From Paenibacillus sp. UNC451MF (GTDB taxonomy: Bacteria; Bacillota; Bacilli; Paenibacillales; NBRC-103111), in contig NZ_JMLS01000034.1 in assembly GCF_000686845.1 (NCBI RefSeq), positions 1 to 53,026 on the forward strand: a stretch of DNA of 53,026 bases, read 5' to 3'. The notes under the pieces are model-generated. The model was given only the letters and a program-made list of their open reading frames with translations. It was not told where the DNA came from and made no database searches. Both the position numbers and the translations under genes were made by a program. Positions within the stretch are counted from its first letter, which is position 1. The number at the start of each line of letters is the position of its first letter. Below, piece by piece: positions 34,085 to 42,688 of this stretch.

Positions 34085-35410
34085 CTACTTGCTTTTGGCC
34101 GTAGTTATTGCCTGATTGATTTTCTCGTCCGCCTGCCGCAGCGCCGTATTGACGTCGCCACCATTTTTAATCATATTCGCAAATTCTCCCTGCAATATGG
34201 AGGAAGCATTGACCAGCGGAGCCATTTTGCCGTTCATTGGAGGTGAAGGCGCAAACTCGTTGTAAAACACCGCTTTAAAGTTTTTATCCTTAAACAGCTT
34301 GTGATCGCTTCCTAATGTGGCACGGATCTTTTCATCCTTTAAAATCGTTGGTCTGGCCTCTTTATTGGCTTGTGTCTGTACCTCATCCGACAACAATTCG
34401 GTAACCACCTGAAACGCCTGCTCCGCTTTTTTATTGGCATTGCTGACAAAATAGTAAATCGTATTCGGTTGAAAACCGATCTTTGGTGCATCGGCATAAG
34501 TAGGCGCAGCTACCACATCCCAGTCCAAATCTGGATCGCTCTCGAACCGTCCGTAGCCTGACATAGGGGCAAGTGCCATAGCCACATTTCTCGTTTTATG
34601 AAACGCGGTCAGCTCTTTGTCCGGGTTCACATCATCAAGCGGTTTATTCCCGGGAATGTCGTATACCGATTTATAAGTAAGAAGCATCTTTTGGAAGCCC
34701 GGCAAGCTGATTGAGCTCTTGTCTTCCTTCGGATCAATGAAAGGTAAAGACAGTTGATTTTCCGTAATCATATTACTGAAAAACATGGACAATCCACGGT
34801 ACTGCACACCATCCTCCATTCGGGTTAAGCTGGCTGCGACACGGACAACCTCATCCCAAGTCATGCCGTCTTTGGGAAGCGGTACTCCGAACTTTTTAAA
34901 AATATCCTTGTTATAGAACAACACAACTGAGTTCAAATACTTCGGCAAACCATATATTCCCCCTTTGGAAGTCGCATTTTTCAACGATTCCAGGGTCGAT
35001 GGTTCTATTCGCGACAAGTCATAATTGTATTTCTTGAAAAGTTCCGTTAAATCATACTCCAACCCCAGATTCAGCAGTGAATTCATACCGCTAATGGAAG
35101 TGATAGTAATATCCGGCGTCTGACCGGCCATCATCATACTTTCCAGATTGCTTCCTTTCCCTTCGATAATGTAGGTAAGCTTATAGTCCGGGTACTTCGT
35201 TCGGATGGGTGCCGCGATCGTTCTTTCAAATTCATCTTGCGTGATGGAGGCAACTTTAGACAGGATGGTCAGTTCAGCCGGTTCGAGCTTTGCCTCGTTG
35301 ACGGTCACTGGTTTCTCCACTTGTAGGGCTTGCTTCTCAGAGCATGCAGGCAATATAGCTAACGTGATAACCATCAGCCCCAGGACGATTTTTTCTCTTC
35401 TTATCCTCAA
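34085..35410 (-). CDS. ABC sugar-binding lipoprotein (family 1 SBP)
   Basis: A 441-residue extracellular lipoprotein: signal peptide with lipobox LPAC (Cys23), PDITITSISGMNSLLNLG, YGLPKYLNSVVLFYNKDIFKKFGVPLPKDGMTWDEV and a C-terminal ASSILQGEFANMIKNGGDVNTALRQADEKI. The start is a TTG at 35410 with GGAGGGG 5 nt upstream; no nearby ATG is credible. It is a paralogue of the lipoprotein at 23068. It heads a likely operon with AraC and two FAD enzymes and, again, no permease is present. Confidence 0.9.
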   Translation of the reverse strand: MRIRREKIVLGLMVITLAILPACSEKQALQVEKPVTVNEAKLEPAELTILSKVASITQDEFERTIAAPIRTKYPDYKLTYIIEGKGSNLESMMMAGQTPDITITSISGMNSLLNLGLEYDLTELFKKYNYDLSRIEPSTLESLKNATSKGGIYGLPKYLNSVVLFYNKDIFKKFGVPLPKDGMTWDEVVRVAASLTRMEDGVQYRGLSMFFSNMITENQLSLPFIDPKEDKSSISLPGFQKMLLTYKSVYDIPGNKPLDDVNPDKELTAFHKTRNVAMALAPMSGYGRFESDPDLDWDVVAAPTYADAPKIGFQPNTIYYFVSNANKKAEQAFQVVTELLSDEVQTQANKEARPTILKDEKIRATLGSDHKLFKDKNFKAVFYNEFAPSPPMNGKMAPLVNASSILQGEFANMIKNGGDVNTALRQADEKINQAITTAKSK

Positions 35411-35597
35411 ACGAACCCCTCCTAATTGATGGACTATAGAACGATGAAATCCGATATGTAAGCACTTTCATATCTAATTATATTTAACTCCTCCGGTCTG
35501 AGAATGGAAAATACCTCTAACAATATGGATAAAAAGCCAATAAAAATGAAGCAGTGCCAAAACCGAATCATGATACAAAATCAACAGAGCTTGAAAT

Positions 35598-35622
35598 ACA
35601 AATAAACCGCGCTTAAGCGCGG
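35598..35622 (-). terminator. hairpin terminator
   Basis: CCGCGCTTAAGCGCGG (perfect palindrome) followed on the minus strand by TTTATTTG. Ends minus-strand transcription before the solute-binding operon promoter. Confidence 0.7.
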
Positions 35623-35726
35623 CTGTCCATAATCCTATTGAAATCGAAACATGGCATCGGTCCACCGTCTAATCCCTTCTCACAAACCTAACCAAAGGTA
35701 AAATCCTGAGAATTCATATGCCTGAT

Positions 35727-35966
35727 TCACTGGTTCTCATGCAATTCTGTCTTCTTGGTGGTTGTGCCGAGTGCGGTTAATCGATATAGAGCGAAAACAA
35801 CTGGATTAACCTGCACCAATCCTTTTTGCAACAGGTCTTTGAGTGACTGATTTACATCGGATGGATTCCTCATCGCTTTCGGAAGCTGACCCGTAATTTG
35901 TGCTGGTGTCTGCCATTCAGTGGTTAATGCCAATATTAATGATTGTTGCAGCGGAGTCAAGTTCAT
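35727..35966 (-). CDS. small winged-helix-like protein, 79 aa
   Basis: Begins MNLTPLQQSLILALTTEWQTPAQITGQL, with AAAGGAGGAAG just upstream. The pattern helix-helix-turn-helix (TPAQITGQLPKAMRNPSDVNQSLKDLLQKGLV) then a beta wing (VNPVVFALYRLTALG) fits a small winged-helix DNA-binding protein. No second domain. Function unknown. Confidence 0.65.
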   Translation of the reverse strand: MNLTPLQQSLILALTTEWQTPAQITGQLPKAMRNPSDVNQSLKDLLQKGLVQVNPVVFALYRLTALGTTTKKTELHENQ

Positions 35967-36044
35967 ACTTTCTTCCTCCTTTTTTTACTTGCAAACTGCT
36001 TTAACATAATGAGACTACTGATGGTTACCGCAGCCAGTTCCTGT

Positions 36045-36209
36045 TCATGATGTTTTTTTATCAAACGTGTAACAAGGATTCATCCACTTAAATTCTTCGG
36101 TCAGCTCACAGTCAAGAACCATATTTCTTAACTTCTCATATTCTTCCTTCCATTTTTTAGCTTTACTTATATATACATTAACCTTAGGATTCATTCTATT
36201 ATTTGTCAT
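36045..36209 (-). pseudogene. N-terminal fragment of a YdeI/DUF1801-family gene
   Basis: 54 codons starting MTNNRMNPKVNVYISKAKKW, then EKLRNMVLDCELTEEFKWMNPCYTF and a stop. This matches the first quarter of YdeI-family proteins (usually about 195 residues). No ribosome binding site is seen and no C-terminal remainder follows. The rest of 35967-36456 has a long imperfect inverted repeat (AACCCCTTA / TAAGGGGT, about 36317-36368) and nothing else. Confidence 0.7.
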
Positions 36210-36456
36210 AATGTCATTTTAACTTTATTCACTAGGTATGTCTAACACTGGTCAAGAAGCCCAAATTATGAGGATAGTACTTAAATGTCCTGCCCCTTGT
36301 TCGCATAAAAATAAACCCCTTAAATTTCATCGGAAACCAGGAGGTTTTACCAATGTTTATAATAAGGGGTGCAATCTATTTTCTGTAAAGTTCTTTATGA
36401 AGTCAAAATATTAACTGGTTGTAGGTCAACATCCGTTTTTCTAATCAAGCGTAAAC

Positions 36457-37497
36457 TTATTGAAGTGTTTTAACTGCTTCAGACGTAAACGGGATCAATT
36501 CGGCTGTTCGGTCGTCGCGGATTTTGGTCACCCAAGCAGGATCAACCAACAATGCCCGGCCTACGGCTACCAGATCAAACTCTTCTCGTTCGAGCCTTTC
36601 AATCAGCCCGTCGATCTTGGTATTATTGGCTCCCTTTCCTTCGGCGAAGAGACTCATAAAATCACCATCGAGACCAACCGATCCAACCGTAATCGTCGGT
36701 TTACCAGTCAGCTTTTTTGTCCATCCGGCAAGATTCAGATCAGAGCCTGGGAACTCAGGGTCCCAGAATCGGCGAGTTGAGCAGTGGAACATATCAACGC
36801 CCGCATCGACTAATGGTGCCAAAAATTGTTCCAGCAGTACCGGAGTTGCAGCCAATTTTGCTGTATAGTCCGTTGACTTCCATTGTGAGAAACGCAGTAC
36901 GATCGGAAATTCCGGCCCAACGGCCCGGCGGCAAGCTTCGATGACCTCCACTGCAAAGCGGGTGCGCGCAACCATGTCACCGCCATAGCGGTCAGTACGC
37001 GGGTTTGTTTTCTCCCAGAAGAACTGGTCGATCAAGTATCCGTGCGCACCATGGATCTCGATTCCGTCAAAACCAATCCGTTTAGCTTCTAATGCCGCTT
37101 GCGCAAAGGCTTGGACGATTGTAGCGATTTCCGATTCCGAATAATCGCCAACATGTCCTCGTGCTCCCATATGCCAGATCTGGGGTATTATCCGTCCGCC
37201 TGCCTCGTGTACCTCAGTCACTACGTTTGCCCAACCCTCTAAAGCAGCCTCTCCATAGATGTGTGGTACGTTGACTTGATTCGACGAATCCGGGTGGTTG
37301 ACGACTGTACCCTCAGTGACGATGAGTCCAACACCGTTCTCAGCCCTGCGACGGTAATAAGCAGCAACGTCCCGACCAGGTACGCCATTCGGGGAAAACC
37401 CTCTGGTCATCGGTGCCATCACGATACGATTAGATAGATTCATATTCTTGAATGAGAATGATTTGAACAGGGCCTGAACAGATTGAGTGTTATTCAT
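36457..37497 (-). CDS. Old Yellow Enzyme-type flavin oxidoreductase
   Basis: A 346-residue TIM-barrel FMN enzyme that should reduce activated C=C bonds with NAD(P)H. Seen: NRIVMAPMTRGFSPNG, IVTEGTVV, IIPQIWHMGARGHVG, FDGIEIHGAHGYLIDQFFWEKTNPRTDRYGG (with the H-x-x-H site His and Tyr proton donor region), and PTITVGSVG...LVAVGRALL for FMN phosphate. The loop after WHMG is about 25-30 residues shorter than in related enzymes. Start at 37497 with GGAGG 5 nt upstream. Tandem AACTGTT repeats lie before it. Confidence 0.88.
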   Translation of the reverse strand: MNNTQSVQALFKSFSFKNMNLSNRIVMAPMTRGFSPNGVPGRDVAAYYRRRAENGVGLIVTEGTVVNHPDSSNQVNVPHIYGEAALEGWANVVTEVHEAGGRIIPQIWHMGARGHVGDYSESEIATIVQAFAQAALEAKRIGFDGIEIHGAHGYLIDQFFWEKTNPRTDRYGGDMVARTRFAVEVIEACRRAVGPEFPIVLRFSQWKSTDYTAKLAATPVLLEQFLAPLVDAGVDMFHCSTRRFWDPEFPGSDLNLAGWTKKLTGKPTITVGSVGLDGDFMSLFAEGKGANNTKIDGLIERLEREEFDLVAVGRALLVDPAWVTKIRDDRTAELIPFTSEAVKTLQ

Positions 37498-37558
37498 AAG
37501 AACCTCCATATTCATTTATTTAAAACCTTCTGTGTAGTAATGATATCCTATGCTATTT

Positions 37559-37600
37559 AACTGTTACAAAATTTATAACTGTTGCGAAATTAATTACAGT
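37559..37600 (-). promoter_or_regulatory. direct repeat and inverted repeat before the OYE gene
   Basis: AACTGTTACAAAATT (37559) and AACTGTTGCGAAATT (37577) are 18 bp apart; the second also pairs ACTGT with ACAGT at 37596-37600 (spacer 13). Likely operator, regulator unknown. Confidence 0.45.
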
Positions 37601-37986
37601 ATAAAAATAAATTAGCCCTTCTGTCAACAAGAAATTGTTAAAGATTATTCAATCCTTCTGTGTATTTACGAACGGTGAGGCCTTTTATGGCCCTATCCAT
37701 TAACACAACGAGCCTGCCCACTTGTTTGCCTTTTTATCCATATTTAGCTAAATAACAATAATAGATTACATATAATATATTATGTTAACTTTCTTGATAT
37801 ATCTTCACTTTCATGATCAATTTCCTAAACTCAATTGCGTTCATCCCCGGTCAAATCAATAGTTGAATTTATCGAAAAAACGAGCAACAAGAGTTTGGTT
37901 GTTTTTCTTTCTCTTTCTTTATTTTCCTTTGCTTACGTGTGGGATCTCGAAAATAGATGCACGTGGATTTCACATGCAAAAATCTG
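37601..37986. other. gene-free AT-rich spacer
   Basis: No ORF with a ribosome binding site. A weak GCAAC...GTTG hairpin with a T-rich tail lies near 37890-37920. Nothing else seen. Confidence 0.4.
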
Positions 37987-38448
37987 TTATTTATGTGCGG
38001 CCGGCTGATATTCTCCAGGTACCATACCCGTAGAAATCGCCATGCGATTCCAACAGTTAATCGCATTAATTGCCATAATTAAATTTACAAATTGGCTCTC
38101 GTCGAAATGTTTGCGGACTTGATCATACAATTCCTGCGGAACGCCAGCATCTGAAATTTTAGTCACAGCTTCCGTTAACGCAATTGCGGCACGCTCGGCT
38201 TCGGTATAGAACGGAGCTTCCCGCCATGCGTTAAGCATATACAATCTCTGATCCGTCTCCCCCATCGCACGCGCATCTTTCGTATGCATATCAAGGCAGT
38301 AGGCGCAGCCATTAATTTGCGAGGCACGAATTTTAATCAGTTCCAGCAGGTTGTGATCAAGGCCACTCTTCTTCACATACCCTTCCAATTTTAAAAGTGT
38401 TTGTAAAGATTCGGGTCGCACTTTCGTATAATTCAGTCTCATTTCCAC
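37987..38448 (-). CDS. carboxymuconolactone decarboxylase-family (AhpD-like) protein
   Basis: A 153-residue AhpD-like protein with the peroxidatic motif CAYCLDMHTKDAR (Cys-x-x-Cys then His) and helices LLELIKIRASQIN before it and VNLIMAINAINCWNRMAIS at the end. Such proteins are usually alkylhydroperoxidase partners with redox-active Cys. Likely start is a GTG at 38448; an ATG two codons later is also possible, since AAGGGGTG is 9-15 nt away. Gene order with OYE and TetR suggests a redox-stress theme. Confidence 0.87.
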   Translation of the reverse strand: MEMRLNYTKVRPESLQTLLKLEGYVKKSGLDHNLLELIKIRASQINGCAYCLDMHTKDARAMGETDQRLYMLNAWREAPFYTEAERAAIALTEAVTKISDAGVPQELYDQVRKHFDESQFVNLIMAINAINCWNRMAISTGMVPGEYQPAAHK

Positions 38449-38730
38449 TTTTCATTACACCCCTTATTTTATGAATAACGTAATTTATTACTTTTTTTTA
38501 CTTTCTTACGCACACCGGCAAGAGTTGCAAGTTAATCCCTTTTTCTAATAGAGTATCCCCTGCTGCGCATTGCATGATTCGGAAATTCTCAAAATAAATC
38601 ATTAACCATTGTTCACCGGATTAAACTTGGGATTTTTAAGCATTTTCTCAATAAAAATAAGAATGTCCCCAAGAATGTCATCATCGAATGACGTGTCTTG
38701 AGGAGATCCTTACATCCTTTTATTAAATAT

Positions 38731-38928
38731 TTAAACCAAATACACAATTAGGACCTCTCCCTGAGCGTATGATTTCTCAGCACAATTTCCAACCCAATTA
38801 CAAAGCGTTCTCAAAATAGGTTCAAGCGATGGGACAATGTTTGTGTCTACCGACACAAGAGCCGCAGCTAGCAGGTCCTTCATCGTTTGTAAATAAACTC
38901 GGTTCGTCCTAGGCCATAAACCTATCAT
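38731..38928 (-). CDS. doubtful 65-aa ORF overlapping the tetR stop
   Basis: Starts MIGLWPRTNRVYLQTMK and overlaps the TetR stop by ATGA. No ribosome binding site of its own beyond coupling and no recognised family. Possibly a remnant. Low confidence. Confidence 0.25.
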   Translation of the reverse strand: MIGLWPRTNRVYLQTMKDLLAAALVSVDTNIVPSLEPILRTLCNWVGNCAEKSYAQGEVLIVYLV

Positions 38929-39524
38929 TCAATCACTGTAACATCCATGAGTTGCACAGCATTCCAACAGGAACGGATAGCTTCTTGGACGCTATCGCTG
39001 GTTAATTCGTAGATACCGTGGAGCTCGGCTTTCAACATGTAAACAAATTGCCCATAATGCATCTGAACCATCATTTTCGGATTCAAAGGGATAAAGAACT
39101 TCTGCTGAATGGCTTCTTCGTACAATCTGTTCATAGGCTCGCACCAAACGCCTGTATAGACTGCCTGCTTCACCTCGTCGTAAATGTAAGGCGAAAAGGA
39201 GTATTGCTCAATAAATTGAAAGCCCTGTGGATATTTTTTACCCAAGTCGATAACTCGGCTCCACCCCAATTCGAACTTTTCACGAATAGTTCTGCCCTGC
39301 AATAATCCTTCACGAACATACTCTCCGTTAAACGTGACAATCGCTTTGTACAATTCGTTAACTATATCTTCTTTACTTTGAAAATAGTGATAAATGCTTC
39401 CCGTCGAAACGCCAGATTCCTTTGCGATTAGCGCCATCGAGGTAGCCTGAATTTCCTTCCTAATTATGATATTTAGTGTCGTTTCGAGGACGGATCGTTG
39501 CACCTTGTTGTATGTCTCAAACAT
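38925..39524 (-). CDS. TetR-family regulator
   Basis: A 199-residue regulator with the TetR HTH at residues 5-60: LETTLNIIIRKEIQATSMALIAKESGVSTGSIYHYFQSKEDIVNELY. The C-terminal ligand domain (65-195) is helical with many aromatics (FQFIEQYSFSPYIYDEV). AGAAGGAG precedes the ATG. Nearest targets may be the AhpD-like and OYE genes; no palindromic operator was found beside it. Confidence 0.9.
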   Translation of the reverse strand: MFETYNKVQRSVLETTLNIIIRKEIQATSMALIAKESGVSTGSIYHYFQSKEDIVNELYKAIVTFNGEYVREGLLQGRTIREKFELGWSRVIDLGKKYPQGFQFIEQYSFSPYIYDEVKQAVYTGVWCEPMNRLYEEAIQQKFFIPLNPKMMVQMHYGQFVYMLKAELHGIYELTSDSVQEAIRSCWNAVQLMDVTVIE

Positions 39525-39620
39525 CGGCTACTCCTTCTCACAATAAATCGAACGTTCATTCTAATTAGATCCAACGAGCTCCTCGGATGGCTTGGATCCG
39601 ATACGTTTTAACAAAAATGA

Positions 39621-39651
39621 AAAAGACCCTACGCTTTTGCGAAAGGTCTTA
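39621..39651 (-). terminator. rho-independent terminator
   Basis: On the minus strand AAGACC...GGGTCTTTTTC with an inner CGCAAAAGCG loop; ends the gene at 39996. Confidence 0.7.
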
Positions 39652-39925
39652 TTATGTGGGAAGCGATTAATGATTGTAAATATTACAGGGATCAGAGTTT
39701 GTTACCGAACGGTTAAAGATTGATTTTCATCTCTAGGGCGATTGGTACTTTCTCCAGTGTACATGTAAATCAACAACCTTTCCGGATCGCATCGAATCCA
39801 ATGGAATCATGTTCTTCCGTTATATGCTAGTTGATTTGTTAGTTACCACTTCCCACGTATTTGTTATTACCCAATGCAACATCGAAATGAATCATTTTTT
39901 CTGACGAGATAATTAAGTCCTATAT

Positions 39926-39982
39926 CGCGGCTGTCGATCGATGTCGGCAGCCGCGTCTTAGTAGTATATGGAGCTATCGTAC
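39926..39982 (+). repeat. dispersed stem-loop repeat, copy B
   Basis: GCGGCTGTCGATCGATGTCGGCAGCCGC stem, then GTCTTAGTAGTATATGGAGCTATCGTACG. Same orientation as copies A, C and D. Confidence 0.65.
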
Positions 39983-39995
39983 GCTTTGACTTACT

Positions 39996-40460
39996 TTAAT
40001 ATTGTCCTTTAATAACAAAAAACGAGCCCCGAATTGTTCCAGCTAGTTTAGACTTTTGCCTAGCAAACTTAAACTTCCCTTCTAACTCCTTTGGTACCTC
40101 CATCCCCTCAGAAAGCTTAAAACCAACGGCCCGCTTCTTAGGGTCATCAACTGTATACATGACATTGATCCCAAGACCATTCTCATAAAAGACGTAGGTA
40201 AATTGGATATTTTCCACTTGAAAACGTGACGTTTCTAAAGGTTTGGCTGCAAACGCAATATCACGTTCTTCTTTCAAAATGCGGTTCACATAATCGAGAT
40301 TCTCCTGACTTTCGCTAGCTGGTACAACCATAAATTCATGTTTGTATTTGTTCATAAAGTAACGGGCTTCATTAGCACGTAAACCAGCAAGCGCTTCCGC
40401 TACAGGTGAAGACTCTAAACCTACCGTAGACACATTTTTAAAATCAACGATATACGACAT
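39996..40460 (-). CDS. hypothetical protein, 154 aa
   Basis: Starts MSYIVDFKNVSTVGLESSPVAEALAGLRANEARYFM and continues with HEFMVVPASESQENLDYVNRILKEERDIAFAAKPLETSRFQVENI, then two strands. The start at 40460 has GAGGG 6 nt upstream; a longer start touches the ribosome binding site. No signal peptide or membrane segment. I recall similar Paenibacillus hypotheticals but cannot name a family. Confidence 0.75.
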   Translation of the reverse strand: MSYIVDFKNVSTVGLESSPVAEALAGLRANEARYFMNKYKHEFMVVPASESQENLDYVNRILKEERDIAFAAKPLETSRFQVENIQFTYVFYENGLGINVMYTVDDPKKRAVGFKLSEGMEVPKELEGKFKFARQKSKLAGTIRGSFFVIKGQY

Positions 40461-40540
40461 TTCCATCCCTCGTTTCTCTCATTATTCCTAAAACCAGAAA
40501 TTTAATCTTCTTATCTACCAAATATTATACCAAAAATGAT

Positions 40541-40675
40541 TCAATATAAACGTTCACGTTTTGGATATGATAAAGCTCGTTGTTCAACTTCCCATACAGA
40601 TGGTACGGGAGTCGTTTCAGGTTCCGGCGTTAGTTTTGGAGCCGGGGGATCATTTTCCACATCTGAAATGGACAT
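40541..40675 (-). CDS. doubtful 44-aa Pro/Glu-rich ORF
   Basis: ATG at 40675 opens MSISDVENDPPAPKLTPEPETTPVP... and ends YPKRERLY. The ribosome binding site (AGCGGGAT) is weak. It lies about 50 nt after the stalk lipoprotein stop. Composition is protein-like; real status unknown. Confidence 0.3.
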   Translation of the reverse strand: MSISDVENDPPAPKLTPEPETTPVPSVWEVEQRALSYPKRERLY

Positions 40676-40725
40676 GATCCCGCTTTTTTTCTACGTCATT
40701 ATTTTTGAGGGCGCTAGGCATCCAG

Positions 40726-42300
40726 TTAATTTTTGGTAACTGTCAGCATGAAAGACTCATCCGGGTTCCAGTGAATTTCTCCGCCTAGCTGCTCTACAAG
40801 GAAGCGAACCGGTACATAGTAGACTCCATGAATGAATAATACCTTATGATCCATATCAACCTGTTGGCCGTCGACAATAGCCGTAGCACTATCCTGCGTA
40901 AAGCGGATTTCCTTTTTACCTGTATTGACCACGACGCTATTGTTCGTGCTGTCCCATTCCGCCTTATAGCCTAGCTGCTCGGTTATTTTACGTACCTGTC
41001 CATAGGCTACATCGTCAGAGGTAAAGCCGTAATTCGACAAGTAGTCGTCGGAATCGCTCATACTTTCTGCCATAGTATCGAATTCGGTCTTATTCATAAG
41101 CCACAGGCTGAACTGCTTGCGGGTCACTTTCAAATCGTGCTTTAAAAACGTATACAATGCGGAGTTTTCATCCACCTGCTCCATGACTGCCTCCGGGGTA
41201 TCGAGCTGGGAAACGTCTACCGCATCCCGCGAGGCTAGAGCCGCAGGCTGAACCGAGCCATTCATATTCCAACGCTCCATCTGGAACCGCACCTTACCGC
41301 CCTTAAGTCCGCCGATCTCTTCTTTGAACTGGACGTTCAAGTCGGCTTTTCTTACAAACTGCTGCGGGTCGACAAACATATCGAGATGTACCCGAGTATC
41401 CGGAGAAATATGAATCTCTTGCTGCTTCGTTGTTACGATCGAAGCCAGTGTTGCGAGAATAAATTTCTCGGCCCCGTAAATTCCCTCCACCGACATTTCT
41501 TTATCGGTAAACCATTCATTGTACCGACCTCCGACCGCTTCCTCATCCTTGAGGTATTCGAACAAGCTGTCCGCCATGTCCCGTAGCCCTTTGTCATCCA
41601 ATGTTAGCGAGCGTAAGTATTTCTTCAGCAGCTCCGGCATCTGAGTAGCCGTCACATCGAAAGCCACGGTGGTCCCTGTCGCTTGACTGCCATGAACATC
41701 AACTACCTGGTTCCGTTGTATAGACAAGCTATCTGTATTAGGCAGGTTGCGGACCAGCAGTTGGAGCCCCTTCTTGGTCAAATCGCGTTCCCGCTCGCTG
41801 CCCGCATCAGAAAGTGGTGTCGAAGCCGTCCCCAACTTCAGCCATTTATTCCACCGATAAGGAAGCTCATCGGACAGTTCTCCAAGCTTCAGTGTAATCG
41901 GATGCCGTGCGCCCTCCACTTGAACTATTGCCTTATCCCCTTCCACCGAATATTCGAACGGGATTTGAAGCTTAGCCTTGGTCAGCAAGCCTTTACCGGA
42001 AACAGTTCCAGACTTCTTATTAGCCTTCAGCTCGTTAATGCGAAGCTCCAGACCGTTCAGTAGCTCGTAGGCCTCCAAATAGGACCTCTGATAGCCAATC
42101 CCGAGCTCATCTGTTTTGCTAAACTTATCGGTGTCGATATCAAATTCAAACTTCAGAGATGCAGACCCTTCATAGGAAGCAAGCTCCGCTTCCTGCTCAA
42201 ACAGCTTCACCGGGTCAAATCCGTCGACCGGCTGACAGCCCGCCAGCACGAGCAGCGTGACCAGCAGCGCTATGATTCCCCTCTTGTTCCAACCATACAT
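40726..42300 (-). CDS. stalk-domain lipoprotein
   Basis: A 524-residue lipoprotein (lipobox VLAGC, Cys22). A long unassigned beta/alpha region covers about 25-430 (KFEFDIDTDKF; QQEIHISPDTRVHLDMFVDPQQFV). A copper-amine-oxidase-N stalk domain closes the protein: EQLGYKAEWDSTNNSVVVNTGKKEIRFTQDSATAIVDGQQVDM then GVYYVPVRFLVEQLGGEIHW. It should be tethered to the outer membrane face. GAGGGGG is 9 nt before the ATG at 42300; the ATG seven codons earlier lacks a site. Related stalk proteins are at 5580 and 45150. Confidence 0.82.
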   Translation of the reverse strand: MYGWNKRGIIALLVTLLVLAGCQPVDGFDPVKLFEQEAELASYEGSASLKFEFDIDTDKFSKTDELGIGYQRSYLEAYELLNGLELRINELKANKKSGTVSGKGLLTKAKLQIPFEYSVEGDKAIVQVEGARHPITLKLGELSDELPYRWNKWLKLGTASTPLSDAGSERERDLTKKGLQLLVRNLPNTDSLSIQRNQVVDVHGSQATGTTVAFDVTATQMPELLKKYLRSLTLDDKGLRDMADSLFEYLKDEEAVGGRYNEWFTDKEMSVEGIYGAEKFILATLASIVTTKQQEIHISPDTRVHLDMFVDPQQFVRKADLNVQFKEEIGGLKGGKVRFQMERWNMNGSVQPAALASRDAVDVSQLDTPEAVMEQVDENSALYTFLKHDLKVTRKQFSLWLMNKTEFDTMAESMSDSDDYLSNYGFTSDDVAYGQVRKITEQLGYKAEWDSTNNSVVVNTGKKEIRFTQDSATAIVDGQQVDMDHKVLFIHGVYYVPVRFLVEQLGGEIHWNPDESFMLTVTKN

Positions 42301-42412
42301 CAATGTTATCCCCCTCTTCATCTATGATCTCTCTTACTATAAATGGAAAATATTACTTCTAGCAAGTAATTTATGAGATTCATAGAGTTTCCCGATCCAT
42401 TTAGGTCCATCT

Positions 42413-42463
42413 AAAATACGAAAAGCCTCCCCACTTGACGAGCAGGGAAGCTTTTCGTATTTT
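42413..42463 (-). terminator. terminator of the glycosyltransferase gene
   Basis: AAAATACGAAAAGC and GCTTTTCGTATTTT form a long stem. U-tracts on both strands. The rest of 42301-42688 holds only a poor ORF. Confidence 0.9.
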
Positions 42464-42688
42464 ACAATTTTCCAGCATCGCTGCTGTCCGAAGAGAGCGA
42501 TCCAAACGTTCGTTTCATCCGGCGTAATGGCCAAAATCCTGCCGATCCTGACAATCAGCAGGATCCTCTCAACAGGGAAAAATACTGACTTGTTGCCTTC
42601 CATTTAGCACAGTAATCTTGTTGAGCTCTTGATTGCAGTTACCACCTCTGGGAAAAGTCAACATTTTAGTAGCTAAACATACTTTTAT

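Noticed and set aside
35474-35665. 63-aa ORF on the minus strand
   Set aside because: It runs through a perfect terminator hairpin and has no ribosome binding site.
40536-40739. 67-aa ORF on the plus strand with Gly/Ser repeats
   Set aside because: Composition is the antisense of a Pro/Glu stretch and no ribosome binding site is present.
42337-42603. 88-aa ORF on the minus strand
   Set aside because: It contains the strong terminator at 42413-42463 and lacks a ribosome binding site.
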